From Qipengyuania seohaensis (GTDB lineage: Bacteria > Pseudomonadota > Alphaproteobacteria > Sphingomonadales > Sphingomonadaceae), in the NCBI RefSeq assembly GCF_002795865.1, contig NZ_CP024920.1, forward strand, positions 965,001 to 1,029,000: a DNA stretch of 64,000 nt. The letters are read 5' to 3'. The notes beneath the pieces are model-generated. The model was given only the letters and a program-made list of their open reading frames with translations. It ran no database searches and was not told where the DNA came from. The first letter of the stretch is position 1. Every line of letters starts with the position of its first letter. Made by a program: the position numbers and the translations under genes. This document shows positions 10,256 to 20,052 of this stretch, one piece after another.

Positions 10256-10726
10256 TCAGCGACCCGGACCGCCCTGACCGCCAAGACCCGGCTGGCCGAC
10301 CGTGCCGATATTGCCGAACAGGTCTTCGAGAAAGCTGCGCTCACGGCCCAAGGTCGGCGTCTCGTCGCCATCAGGCGAAAGGTAGACGACCTTTTCCATT
10401 CCGCTGCGATCGGCGGACAGGACATTGCCTGCCGCGTCGAACTTGACCGCCAGCACCTGGTGTTCGCGGATAGAGGGGCGGACAAAGGGCTTACGCCCCG
10501 TCGTGCTGGACACGTAATACCAGGTTGGTTCGCCATACTGGCTGGTGAAGGTCGGTCGGCCGAGCGTCTCCTCCACGCTGCGCTGGTTGTCGATGCCGGG
10601 CTGGACCGTTCCAAGCAGGAGCGAATCGACGATGTAACCGCGCGGCTCGCGAATCGACGAGCAGGCGGTCGTTGCGAGACCCGCTGCGAGAATGGCAGCG
10701 ATACCGAAAATCTTGGACCTGTTCAT
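10256..10726 (-). CDS. bamE: BamE/SmpA/OmlA family outer-membrane lipoprotein
   Basis: A 156-residue lipoprotein. ATG 10726 (MNRSKIFGIAA) is chosen because it begins a signal peptide with a lipobox LATTAC; the long frame upstream is not coding. The mature part shows the BamE fold signature: GYIVDSLLLGTVQPGIDNQRSVEETLGRPT, then YGEPTWYYVSS and DAAGNVLSA. BamE is an accessory subunit of the beta-barrel assembly machine at the outer membrane. A glycine/proline-rich tail (about the last 20 residues) is unusual but of low complexity. hslV follows 39 bases downstream. Confidence 0.85.
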   Translation of the reverse strand: MNRSKIFGIAAILAAGLATTACSSIREPRGYIVDSLLLGTVQPGIDNQRSVEETLGRPTFTSQYGEPTWYYVSSTTGRKPFVRPSIREHQVLAVKFDAAGNVLSADRSGMEKVVYLSPDGDETPTLGRERSFLEDLFGNIGTVGQPGLGGQGGPGR

Positions 10727-10900
10727 GGGAACAGCATGTCTCCATCCTGGTGTGCGCTTGGCGTGCTCGCCAGCGCATCCTATATGCGGCTCACGCCCTA
10801 AACCGAAAGGCGCGCGCCTTGCAACGTGCGTATCGCGAACCGGTGGGGATGGCGGCTTTAATTGCCGCTGAACGATAGTCGAAGAAAGCGCTTTTACCCG

Positions 10901-11419
10901 ATGACCTTTTTTGCCCGCCTGTTCGGCACCCAGCAAGACCCGCGCGAACAATGGCGCCCGCTCTGGCACCGTGTCGTTGAGGAAGCCCGCGATCCGGACT
11001 GGTACCGTATGTGCGGGGTGGCCGATACACTGGAAGGCCGTTTCGACATGGTCACGCTGGTTCTCAGCCTTTCCATCCTGAAGATGGAAACGGAAGAAGA
11101 GCTTGCGCCGCACACAGCGCTGCTGACCGAATTGTTCGTGGAGGACATGGAAGGCCAGCTGCGCGAGGCCGGCATCGGCGATCCCACCGTTGGCAAGAAA
11201 ATCGGCAATCTTATGAGCAGCATGGGCGGCCGGTTGGGCGCCTATCGCACGGCGCTTGCCGCCGAAGACCGCGTCGCACTGGCCGATGCGTTGAGGCGCA
11301 ATGTCACCATGGCGCAGGAAGACGAAGCGGAAGCCCTCGCCGAGCGCATGATCCGCCTGCACAAGCGGCTGGCGCGCTCGGACGCAACTCAGCTCCGCGC
11401 AGGGGAGTTTGCCGCATGA
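10901..11419 (+). CDS. Ubiquinol-cytochrome c chaperone (CBP3) family protein
   Basis: A 172-residue protein, starting at ATG 10901 (MTFFARLFG). It contains the CBP3 core: LWHRVVEEARDPDWYR, DTLEGRFDMVTLVLSL, and LFVEDMEGQLREAGIGDPTVGKKI. In mitochondria CBP3 assists cytochrome bc1 assembly; bacterial homologues are common in alphaproteobacteria and usually sit beside a DUF177 gene, as here. The stop overlaps the next ATG by four bases. Confidence 0.87.
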   Translation: MTFFARLFGTQQDPREQWRPLWHRVVEEARDPDWYRMCGVADTLEGRFDMVTLVLSLSILKMETEEELAPHTALLTELFVEDMEGQLREAGIGDPTVGKKIGNLMSSMGGRLGAYRTALAAEDRVALADALRRNVTMAQEDEAEALAERMIRLHKRLARSDATQLRAGEFAA

Positions 11420-11943
11420 GTACAGCCGAGCTTTCCCGCCCGATCAAGCCACGCGCACTTCCTGCCGATACGCTCACCATCAACGCGACCGACAGCGAAC
11501 GCGCCGCTTTGGCCGAACGGTTCTCCGTTACCGCGATCGAAAAGCTGACCGCTGCAGTCGATTTCGACGAGAAAGACGGCGCGACTATCGCCAAGGGTTC
11601 GCTGGATGCCATCATCGTCCAGCCCTGCGCCGTCAGCCGCGAGGACATTTCCTATCCGGTGACCGAGAGCTTCGAACTTCGTTTTGTCCCCGAGAGCGCG
11701 CCGGTAGCGCACGAGCCCGACGAGGAGTTCGAGCTCAGTCTCGAAGACCTCGACGAAATCGAATACGAGGGCGAGACTTTCGACATCGGCGAAGCCATCG
11801 CACAGACGCTCGGCCTCGCCATCGATCCCTTTCGTGAAGGTCCCGACGCGGACCGCATCCGGGCCGAGAAAGGCATCGAGAGCGACGAGGACAGGGCCCC
11901 TAGCGGACCGCTCGCGGAAGCCCTGGCGGCGCTCAAGAAGTAA
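11416..11943 (+). CDS. YceD/DUF177 family protein
   Basis: A 175-residue acidic cytoplasmic protein. The closing part (CAVSREDISYPVTESFELRFVP, then EEFELSLEDLDEIEYEGETFDIGEAIAQTLGLAIDPF) is diagnostic of the YceD/DUF177 family, whose plant and bacterial members affect 23S rRNA accumulation. The usual downstream rpmF-plsX genes are absent here. It is translationally coupled to the CBP3 gene (ATGA overlap) and followed by a bidirectional terminator. Confidence 0.85.
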   Translation: MSTAELSRPIKPRALPADTLTINATDSERAALAERFSVTAIEKLTAAVDFDEKDGATIAKGSLDAIIVQPCAVSREDISYPVTESFELRFVPESAPVAHEPDEEFELSLEDLDEIEYEGETFDIGEAIAQTLGLAIDPFREGPDADRIRAEKGIESDEDRAPSGPLAEALAALKK

Positions 11944-11954
11944 GCGACCAAAGA

Positions 11955-11980
11955 AAAGGGCCGCTCCATGGCGGCCCTTT
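11955..11980. terminator. Bidirectional rho-independent terminator
   Basis: A perfect 10-bp stem (AAAGGGCCGC / GCGGCCCTTT) with loop TCCATG lies between the convergent DUF177 and ssb genes; A and T ends on both sides suit termination from either strand. Confidence 0.85.
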
Positions 11981-12003
11981 GCAAAATCCTGTCGCCTTCG
12001 CGA

Positions 12004-12534
12004 TCAGAACGGGATGTCGTCGTCGAGATCGTCGTAGTTCGATCCGCCGCCCGAGCTGCCGCCCTGCGAGCCACCGCCCGACGAACCGCCGCCACTGCGC
12101 CAATTGTCGCCGCCGCCCGAAGACTGGTCGCCGCCCTGGTCCCAACTGGAACCGCCGCCGCCGCCGCCGCGATTACCGCCTTGGGCACCGTCCAGCATGG
12201 TCAGCGTGCCATTGAGGCCGCGTAGGACGATTTCGGTCGAGTAACGGTCGTTGCCGCTCTGGTCCTGCCACTTGCGGGTCTGGAGCTGGCCTTCGATGTA
12301 AACCTTCGAACCCTTGCGCAGAAAACGCTCGACCACGCCGATCAGGCCTTCGGAGAAGATCGCGACGGTGTGCCATTCGGTGCGTTCCTGGCGTTCGCCG
12401 GTGTTGCGGTCCTTCCACGTCTCGCTGGTGGCGATGCGTAGGTTGGCGACCTTACCGCCGTTCTGGAAGCTGCGGATTTCCGGGTCTGCGCCCAGATTAC
12501 CGATCAGCATGACTTTGTTGAGGCTACCTGCCAT
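12004..12534 (-). CDS. ssb: Single-stranded DNA-binding protein
   Basis: A 176-residue SSB. Residues 1-110 form the OB fold ([35 protein letters not shown]), a Gly/Ser-rich disordered linker runs from about 118 to 162, and the acidic interaction tip DDLDDDIPF closes the protein. It binds ssDNA as a tetramer and recruits replication and repair proteins through the tip. Confidence 0.97.
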   Translation of the reverse strand: MAGSLNKVMLIGNLGADPEIRSFQNGGKVANLRIATSETWKDRNTGERQERTEWHTVAIFSEGLIGVVERFLRKGSKVYIEGQLQTRKWQDQSGNDRYSTEIVLRGLNGTLTMLDGAQGGNRGGGGGGSSWDQGGDQSSGGGDNWRSGGGSSGGGSQGGSSGGGSNYDDLDDDIPF

Positions 12535-12623
12535 CGAATCGTTCCTTCGTAACTGTTAGCCGTGGCCTAACCGAGCCAGCGCACAGGTTCTAGGTCGCAG
12601 ACGAGCTTTCCACCGAAGCGGAG

Positions 12624-14467
<1,844 letters not shown>

Positions 14468-14471
<4 letters not shown>

Positions 14472-14707
14472 GCTGCTTCCACCTCGATTGCACGGGCGTG
14501 GACGCGGCGGATGGCGATGGTCATGTTGCCGAGCCGAAGCGCCAGAGGATCGCGTCCGCCGAACACGCCGCGATGGACCACGGCGATTTCGGCACCTTCG
14601 TCCACGCCAAGCGCCTTCAGTCGCTTGCCTTCGTCTTCGGCCAGACCGGCCCAGTTCACGGCGACGATGCGCGCCGGTTTTCCGCTGTCGAGAACGTCCA
14701 GAGTCAT
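14468..14707 (-). CDS. feoA: Ferrous iron transport protein A
   Basis: A 79-residue SH3-like protein: ENDEGKRLKALGVDEGAEIAVVHRGVFGGRDPLALRLGNMTIAIRR-type text, with the AEDEGKRLKALG and DPLALRLGNMTIAIR blocks typical of FeoA. It is a cytosolic partner of FeoB and is coupled to it by an ATGA overlap. A possible Fur operator lies just upstream. Confidence 0.92.
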
Positions 14708-14732
14708 GCTGACGCCCTGTCAGAGCGCACAG

Positions 14733-14758
14733 CTAATTGCAACTGGTTATCAATAGCG
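14733..14758 (-). promoter_or_regulatory. Possible Fur-type operator upstream of feoAB
   Basis: An AT-rich imperfect palindrome, GCTAATTGC...TATCAATAGC on the plus strand, lies 26 bases upstream of the feoA ATG, between COQ9 and feoA. It resembles the TTGCAA-type Fur boxes of alphaproteobacteria, and feoAB is a standard Fur target. Assignment is by position and resemblance only. Confidence 0.4.
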
Positions 14759-14760
14759 AA

Positions 14761-15438
14761 TTAGCGCGCCGGGTAGCGCAGCCGGCCGAGGAAACGTGAC
14801 AGGCTAAAAGTTTCGCGATCGGGGTTTAGCCATTTGGCCTTCACCTTTTCGAACTTCATCACGCCTTCGATTCGGCGATCGAGAAAGGCCTTGGTCTCGG
14901 CCTTGCCTTCGCTTTCGTCTTCTACGAACACTGCGAGAGTTGCACCGTAAAGAGATGCGAGGATCGCGCGCTTGGTATAGTGATTGTAATCGGTCGCCGT
15001 ATCTCCAGCGAGCCGCCACATCAGGTCGGCGGTTTGCCAGCCGCGCTTGGCGGAAGCCGGGGCGTTCTGCGGCATTGCCATAATCGCGAGCGCGCGTCGA
15101 AGCGCCTCTTCCTGTCCGGCGACGGCATCCAGCCGGAACTGGACCAGGCTGCGGATTCGCTCGCGGATTTTCATCTGCGCGACCTTCTCATCAGGGAAAG
15201 CTGCTGCCATCGCCATGTCGACCGCCTCAATCCAGGCGAAGACCATGTCGATCGCACCGCCCTTGAAGGCGAGACGCGCGACATCGATGTCCGCACCCAT
15301 CTGGTCGGCGGCCATTTCCAGGGCCGCATCGCTCCAGCCGTCGAAAATGGCGGCATCCGCTATCGCGGGGGCTAGCACGAGCCTCAGCTCGTCCAGCGTG
15401 AGATCGGCGATATCGGCTGCCTGCGTGTCGGTCATCAA
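14761..15438 (-). CDS. COQ9 family protein (ubiquinone biosynthesis)
   Basis: A 225-residue protein with COQ9 text: TLDELRLVLAPAIADAAIFDGWSDAALEMAADQMG near the N-terminus and WRLAGDTATDYNHYTKRAILASLYGATLAVFVED in the middle. COQ9 is a lipid-binding TetR-fold protein that helps COQ7 hydroxylation in ubiquinone synthesis; alphaproteobacteria carry the ancestral form. Its start overlaps the stop of the ankyrin gene by four bases. Confidence 0.9.
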   Translation of the reverse strand: MMTDTQAADIADLTLDELRLVLAPAIADAAIFDGWSDAALEMAADQMGADIDVARLAFKGGAIDMVFAWIEAVDMAMAAAFPDEKVAQMKIRERIRSLVQFRLDAVAGQEEALRRALAIMAMPQNAPASAKRGWQTADLMWRLAGDTATDYNHYTKRAILASLYGATLAVFVEDESEGKAETKAFLDRRIEGVMKFEKVKAKWLNPDRETFSLSRFLGRLRYPAR

Positions 15439-16046
15439 CTCGGTCCGTATGTTTCGGGTTCGCCGTCGCGCGCGGTTTCGGCCTTTTCGATGGCGGCCAT
15501 CACTTTTTCGTTCGAGGCAAGCAGCTTGGCGTAATCGCGCGCCGTGCGGCCGCTGTTGTCGGTCCGGTCGAGATCGGCGCCAGCTTCGATCAGGACTTCG
15601 ATCATGCCGGTGTCGCGGCGATGGATCGCAGTCATAAGAGGGGTCTCGCCGGTAGAATTGGCAACATCGACATCAGCCCCACCCTTGATCAGCCGCCCGA
15701 CCCCTTCGATGAAGCCGAGTTGCACGGCGATCTGCAGCGGCGTGACGCCATTGTTGTCGGCAATGTTCGGGTTGGCACCGCGCTGGAGCAGGAACCGCAC
15801 CCAGGTGAGATCGCGCCGCTGGACCACTGCGTGCATGGCAGTTTCGCCGGAGGTGATTTCACGCGCGTTGACAATTGTGCTGCCCGGCTGGTCGAGCAGG
15901 GCCGTGGCCTCGGTCCCGTCACGGTCGCGGACCGCCTTGATGAACTTGTACCCATCGGATTGCCCCTGCGCGGCGAGCGGAGTCGCCACCAGGCTCGCCA
16001 TGCCGATGGTGAGGGTCAGGAAACGAGTGACCGGATTTACGCGCAC
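15435..16046 (-). CDS. Exported ankyrin-repeat protein
   Basis: A 203-residue protein starting at GTG 16046, chosen because a GGGAG Shine-Dalgarno lies about ten bases upstream and it directly precedes a signal peptide (TRFLTLTIGMASLVATPLAAQ). The mature part has four or five ankyrin repeats (SGETAMHAVVQRRDLTWVRFLLQRGANPNIADNNGVTPLQIAVQ and further). Ankyrin repeats bind proteins; the partner is unknown. It heads the block ankyrin-COQ9-feoA-feoB and is divergent from the SCO1 gene. Confidence 0.85.
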   Translation of the reverse strand: MRVNPVTRFLTLTIGMASLVATPLAAQGQSDGYKFIKAVRDRDGTEATALLDQPGSTIVNAREITSGETAMHAVVQRRDLTWVRFLLQRGANPNIADNNGVTPLQIAVQLGFIEGVGRLIKGGADVDVANSTGETPLMTAIHRRDTGMIEVLIEAGADLDRTDNSGRTARDYAKLLASNEKVMAAIEKAETARDGEPETYGPS

Positions 16047-16118
16047 CTTAGGGAACTCCCGTGATTTTTCCGTCTGAGAACAGTCTGCATGCCCTTGAAT
16101 GCGGGCGCTTAGCAGACC

Positions 16119-16715
16119 ATGAACCAACCTGTCATGCCCTACAAGTTTCCTGCCGTATTGGCCGCACTCTTACTGACTGCCTGCAACGCCCAACCCGCTG
16201 AAGAACCGCCCTTGGCTGGTGCGGCTCTTGGCGGCGATTTCACGCTGACGGGAGAAGACAATTCGCCGGTCAGCTGGAGCGACTTCGACGGCAAATACCG
16301 GATCGTCTACTTCGGTTATGCCTTTTGCCCCGATGTCTGCCCGACCGACGTGCAGCGCGCCATGGCCGGTCTCAAGCAGTTCGAGGAAAGCGAGCCCGAC
16401 CTGGGCGCACAGATCCAGCCGCTGTTCGTGACCATCGATCCGGAACGCGATACGCCGGAAGTCGTCGCGGAATTCACCGACGCCTTCCACCCCCGGCTGA
16501 TCGGGCTGACCGGTTCGCCTGAAGAGGTGAAGGCCGCAGCAGGCAAGTTCGCCGTATACTATGCGCGCGGTGCGGATAGCGAGGCGGGCGGTTACCTCAT
16601 GGATCATTCCAACATCACTTACCTGTTCGGTCCCGCAGGCGAACCGATCGCCATGCTGCCGACCGACGAGGGGCCCGATGCCGTGGCCACGGAACTGGCG
16701 AAATGGGTGCGTTGA
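16119..16715 (+). CDS. SCO1/SenC family copper chaperone lipoprotein
   Basis: A 198-residue thioredoxin-fold protein with lipobox LLTAC (Cys22), copper/redox motif CPDVC (Cys70, Cys74) and the conserved histidine in YLMDHSN. SCO proteins deliver copper to the CuA site of cytochrome c oxidase in the periplasm. ATG 16119 is used; ATG 16134 (MPYKF) is equally possible. It leads a plus-strand operon with overlapping or closely spaced genes up to ribE. Confidence 0.93.
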   Translation: MNQPVMPYKFPAVLAALLLTACNAQPAEEPPLAGAALGGDFTLTGEDNSPVSWSDFDGKYRIVYFGYAFCPDVCPTDVQRAMAGLKQFEESEPDLGAQIQPLFVTIDPERDTPEVVAEFTDAFHPRLIGLTGSPEEVKAAAGKFAVYYARGADSEAGGYLMDHSNITYLFGPAGEPIAMLPTDEGPDAVATELAKWVR

Positions 16716-17161
16716 GGGCCCGCTTCTGGGAGCTTCCGCTGGCGAAGCTCAACCAGGAAGAGTGGGAAGCGCTGTGCGACGGATGCGGACGCTGCTGCCT
16801 GCACAAGGTCGAATATGAGGACACGGGCGAGATCGAGGAGACCAACGTCGCCTGCACCTTGCTCGATTGCTCGACGGCGCGTTGCAAGGACTACAAGAAC
16901 CGCAAGGCCTTCGTGCCGGACTGCCTGCGCCTTACGCTCAAGTTGGTCGACAAGGTTCCATGGCTCCCGGACACCTGCGCCTATCGCCGCAGGGCTGACG
17001 ACCGCCCATTGCCAAGCTGGCATTACCTGATTTCAGGCGATCGCGAGGCCGTAATTGCCGCAGGAATCTCGGTCGCGGGCCGCGTAATCAGCGAGGACGA
17101 AGCGGGCCCGCTTGAACACCACATCGTCGAATGGGGTGACGGCGAGGAGGAGCCGGCGTGA
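16703..17161 (+). CDS. YcgN/UPF0260 family cysteine-cluster protein
   Basis: A 152-residue protein with the family signature WEALCDGCGRCCLHKVE, then VACTLLDCSTARCKDYKNR and LPDTCAYRR, consistent with a metal or Fe-S site. The function is unknown. It overlaps the SCO1 gene by 13 bases and the metallopeptidase gene by four. Confidence 0.9.
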   Translation: MGALRARFWELPLAKLNQEEWEALCDGCGRCCLHKVEYEDTGEIEETNVACTLLDCSTARCKDYKNRKAFVPDCLRLTLKLVDKVPWLPDTCAYRRRADDRPLPSWHYLISGDREAVIAAGISVAGRVISEDEAGPLEHHIVEWGDGEEEPA

Positions 17162-17880
17162 TCGAGTGGCTCCGTTCCGAATCGCTCGAGCCTGCCATCG
17201 ATCTCGGCGGTCGGCAAATCCCCATCGAACTGCGCCGCCACGCCCGCGCCAAGCGCCTGACCCTGCGTCTCGCGCCCGATGGACGGGCCGTACTCATCAC
17301 CCTGCCGCGCTGGTGTGCCAGCAAGGAAGCGATCGCTTTTGCCCATGCGCGTGCAGCCTGGCTGCAGGCGCAACTCGGCAAGGTGCCCGAAGCCTTCGAT
17401 CCTGTCGCCACCCGCCTGCTGCCCTACAAGGGCGGCGAGATTGCCATCGACTGGCGAGAGGACGCGCCGCGCAAGCCCGAGCTAGTTTCAGAGACGCTCA
17501 ATCTGGGCGGGCCGGAAGAAACGCTCGAGAAGCGGTTGCAGCGGTTCCTCGAAACCGAGGCTCAATCCCATTTCGCCGAAGACGCTGCGTTCTATTGCAG
17601 GCGCGCCTCCCTCCCAGTCGCGCCGGTGAAGCTGACCCGCGCCCGGCGCCGCTGGGGCAGTTGTTCAAGCGAGGGCGTGCTGCGGCTCAACTGGCGGCTC
17701 ATCATGGCCCCCGATTTCGTGCGCCGTTCGGTCGTCGCGCACGAAGTCGCCCATCTCGTGCATTTCGATCACAGCGAGGCGTTCCACACCCTCCTCGACG
17801 ACCTTTACGAAGACGACATAGAGCGGGCCAATCGCTGGCTGTCCGCAAGCGGGCGCAAACTCTATGCCTGCTTCACCTAG
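17158..17880 (+). CDS. YgjP/SprT-type M48-family metallopeptidase
   Basis: A 240-residue cytoplasmic protein. The zinc site is HEVAHLVHFDHSEAFH (HExxH plus downstream His), with the family strand RRRWGSCSSEGVLRLNWRLIMAP just before it; the N-terminal part (RRHARAKRLTLRLAPDGRAVLITLPRW) is standard for DUF45/YgjP proteins. The substrate is unknown. Coupled to YcgN by an ATGA overlap. Confidence 0.88.
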   Translation: MIEWLRSESLEPAIDLGGRQIPIELRRHARAKRLTLRLAPDGRAVLITLPRWCASKEAIAFAHARAAWLQAQLGKVPEAFDPVATRLLPYKGGEIAIDWREDAPRKPELVSETLNLGGPEETLEKRLQRFLETEAQSHFAEDAAFYCRRASLPVAPVKLTRARRRWGSCSSEGVLRLNWRLIMAPDFVRRSVVAHEVAHLVHFDHSEAFHTLLDDLYEDDIERANRWLSASGRKLYACFT

Positions 17881-17912
17881 CGCCGGGCGCACAACCCTAC
17901 TATCTGTATAGC

Positions 17913-18383
17913 ATGCGCTATTTTCGCAGAGTGAACCCCGTCGGGGGCATTTCCGATTTCTGGAGCTATATCCGGCAGCCGCAGCCCTATCGCTGGGCCT
18001 TCCTGCTGGTATCGCTGCTCGCCTGCCTCGGCCTCATCTCCATCCTCACGCACGAGCGGGTGTTCATGCCGCCGGAACAACCCGAGGTGGAATATATCCG
18101 CACCTTCGCGGCTGACCGCACGGATGAGGAAATTCGCCAGTCGAATCTCGAAAACCAGCGCCTGAAGGAAGAACGCCAGGCCGAGCTTGACCGGATCGAA
18201 GAGGAAAAACGCGACCTCTACCGCCGTGTCGGAGCGGCGACGGGCGTCGATACAACCGCTGCCGAGGCGAAGGCCGAAGCGGAACGCGATGCTGCCGAGC
18301 AGGCCGAGCGCGAACGGCTGGAGCGTCTCTTCGGCGAACAGAACCAAGACACGGATGCAACGGTTGTCGACCAGGGGGAATGA
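17913..18383 (+). CDS. Small membrane-anchored coiled-coil protein, unknown function
   Basis: A 156-residue protein starting at ATG 17913. One transmembrane segment (about residues 28-48, WAFLLVSLLACLGLISIL) is followed by a Glu/Arg/Ala-rich coiled coil (about 70-145, RLKEERQAELDRIEEEKRDLYRR and AEAKAEAERDAAEQAERERLERL). No family was recognised. Its last 29 bases overlap the proposed ribD start. Confidence 0.75.
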   Translation: MRYFRRVNPVGGISDFWSYIRQPQPYRWAFLLVSLLACLGLISILTHERVFMPPEQPEVEYIRTFAADRTDEEIRQSNLENQRLKEERQAELDRIEEEKRDLYRRVGAATGVDTTAAEAKAEAERDAAEQAERERLERLFGEQNQDTDATVVDQGE

Positions 18384-19350
18384 CATCCGCTGGCTGAATG
18401 CAACAGCGCGTCTGGCTGCGCGCGGACGCCCCATGTCGCGCCCGAATCCGGCTGTCGGCTGCCTGATCGTAAAGGAAGGGACAGTCGTCGGTCGCGGGTG
18501 GACCCACGGTGGCGGACGCCCCCATGCCGAGGCAGCCGCGCTGGAAGAGGCCGGCGATTTGGCGGCAGGGGCGACCGCTTACGTCACGCTCGAACCGTGC
18601 GCCCATGTCTCGCCTCGCGGTCCGGCCTGTGCCAACCTGCTTCGCGAAGCGGGAGTTGCCCGCGTAGTAGTCGGCTCGCCCGACCCGGATCCTCGCACAG
18701 CAGGTGAAGGTGTCGCAAGATTACGCGATGCCGGGATCGAGGTGGATTTACTCCCAACTCCCGAGGTCGGAGACAGCCTTACCGGGTATCTGACCCGCGC
18801 GCGCCTTGCCCGCCCGTTCGTAACACTAAAGCTCGCTGTCTCTTTGGACGGCCAGATTGCAACCGCTTCTGGCGAGAGCCAGTGGATCACCGGCGAAACC
18901 TCCCGCGCACATGTCCATTCCCGCAGAGCCATGCACGACGCCATTCTTGTCGGCGGTGGCACATGGCGCGCGGACCAGCCGCGCCTTGATGTTCGCCTGG
19001 CCGGCCTTGAGCACCAGTCTCCGCGCCGGATCTTGTTGTCGCGTGGCATTGCGCCCGACGGCGTCACCGTCATCAACACCCCTTCTCAGATCGGCCGCCT
19101 CGACGAGGTGCAATACCTTTACGTCGAAGGCGGCGCGCAGACGGCGGGCAGTTTCCTTGCCGAAGATCTCGTCGACCGCATCGAGTTATACCGCGCACCT
19201 GTCCTTATCGGCGAAGGACGCTCGGCGCTGGGCGACATCGGGCTCGGAAGCCTCGACGAAGCGCACGGGCGCTGGAAACTGACCGAACGCCGCCAGCTTG
19301 GCAGCGATTGCTTCGAAGCCTACAGCCGCTCGCGCCAAGAGGAGAATTGA
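18355..19350 (+). CDS. ribD: Bifunctional riboflavin biosynthesis deaminase/reductase RibD
   Basis: A 331-residue fusion. The N-terminal deaminase has HAE (residues 57-59) and PCAHVSPRGPAC (Cys82, Cys92) as zinc ligands; the C-terminal reductase starts near residue 160 (PFVTLKLAVSLDGQIATASGESQWIT) and includes AILVGGGTWRADQPRLDVR. It converts the GTP-derived pyrimidine to 5-amino-6-ribitylamino-uracil phosphate. ATG 18355 overlaps the previous gene; there is no better ATG closer to WLNATARLAARG. Confidence 0.93.
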   Translation: MQRLSTRGNDIRWLNATARLAARGRPMSRPNPAVGCLIVKEGTVVGRGWTHGGGRPHAEAAALEEAGDLAAGATAYVTLEPCAHVSPRGPACANLLREAGVARVVVGSPDPDPRTAGEGVARLRDAGIEVDLLPTPEVGDSLTGYLTRARLARPFVTLKLAVSLDGQIATASGESQWITGETSRAHVHSRRAMHDAILVGGGTWRADQPRLDVRLAGLEHQSPRRILLSRGIAPDGVTVINTPSQIGRLDEVQYLYVEGGAQTAGSFLAEDLVDRIELYRAPVLIGEGRSALGDIGLGSLDEAHGRWKLTERRQLGSDCFEAYSRSRQEEN

Positions 19351-19355
19351 CCGCA

Positions 19356-19973
19356 ATGTTTACCGGTATCGTCACGGCGATAGGCAAAATCGAAAAGGTC
19401 GAGAAGCGCCAGGATACGCGCGTCACCGTCGCCTGTCCGTTCGACCCCGGAGCGATCGACATCGGCGCATCGATTGCCTGCTCTGGCGTCTGCCTGACCG
19501 TGGTAGGTCTTGCAGGCGAGGCCGGAGCGGCACGGATCGGCTTCGACGTCTCCGACGAAACTATCCGCCGTACGGTGCCTGCGATGTGGCAGGAGGGCCG
19601 CATACTCAATCTCGAACCGGCCCTGCGGCTGGGCGACGAACTCGGCGGCCATCTCGTTACCGGTCATGTCGATACCGTCGGACAGGTCGTGGCCGTCAAG
19701 GATGCCGGCGGGTCGACAATGCTGGCCATTCGCATCTCGCGCGAATTCGCGCCGTTCGTGGCCGAAAAGGGGTCGATCACCGTCGACGGCGTTTCGCTGA
19801 CGGTAAACGACGTTCGCGACCGCGAAGATGGCGCCTGCGACTTCGCGCTCAACATCATCCCCCATACCGGCGAGGTCACGACGCTGGGTGCCCTTCGCCA
19901 AGGTGATAGCGTCAATCTCGAAATCGACGTGCTCGCCCGCTATCTCATGCGGATGCAGAGCCTGAAGGGCTGA
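19356..19973 (+). CDS. ribE: Riboflavin synthase alpha chain
   Basis: A 205-residue protein beginning MFTGIVTAIGKI, the universal start of the alpha chain. Two lumazine-binding repeats: SIACSGVCLTVV in the first and GSITVDGVSLTVNDV in the second. It dismutates two 6,7-dimethyl-8-ribityllumazine molecules to riboflavin. An AGAGGAG Shine-Dalgarno lies just upstream, five bases after the ribD stop. Confidence 0.96.
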   Translation: MFTGIVTAIGKIEKVEKRQDTRVTVACPFDPGAIDIGASIACSGVCLTVVGLAGEAGAARIGFDVSDETIRRTVPAMWQEGRILNLEPALRLGDELGGHLVTGHVDTVGQVVAVKDAGGSTMLAIRISREFAPFVAEKGSITVDGVSLTVNDVRDREDGACDFALNIIPHTGEVTTLGALRQGDSVNLEIDVLARYLMRMQSLKG

Positions 19974-19996
19974 AGCCACATTCCCGGAATGCAAAA

Positions 19997-20021
19997 CGGG
20001 GCGGCCCACTGGACCGCCCCG
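19997..20021 (-). terminator. Rho-independent terminator of the OmpA-family gene
   Basis: CGGGGCGG / CCGCCCCG stem with a nine-base loop; on the minus strand it is followed by TTTTGC. It lies between ribE and the convergent OmpA-family gene and may serve both. Confidence 0.75.
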
Positions 20022-20052
20022 CTCCATAATTCCGGTCAGTTCCGGAGATGGA

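Noticed and set aside
10727..11362. Long N-terminal extension of the BamE-like frame
   Set aside because: It runs antisense through the CBP3 gene; the signal peptide and lipobox mark 10726 as the start.
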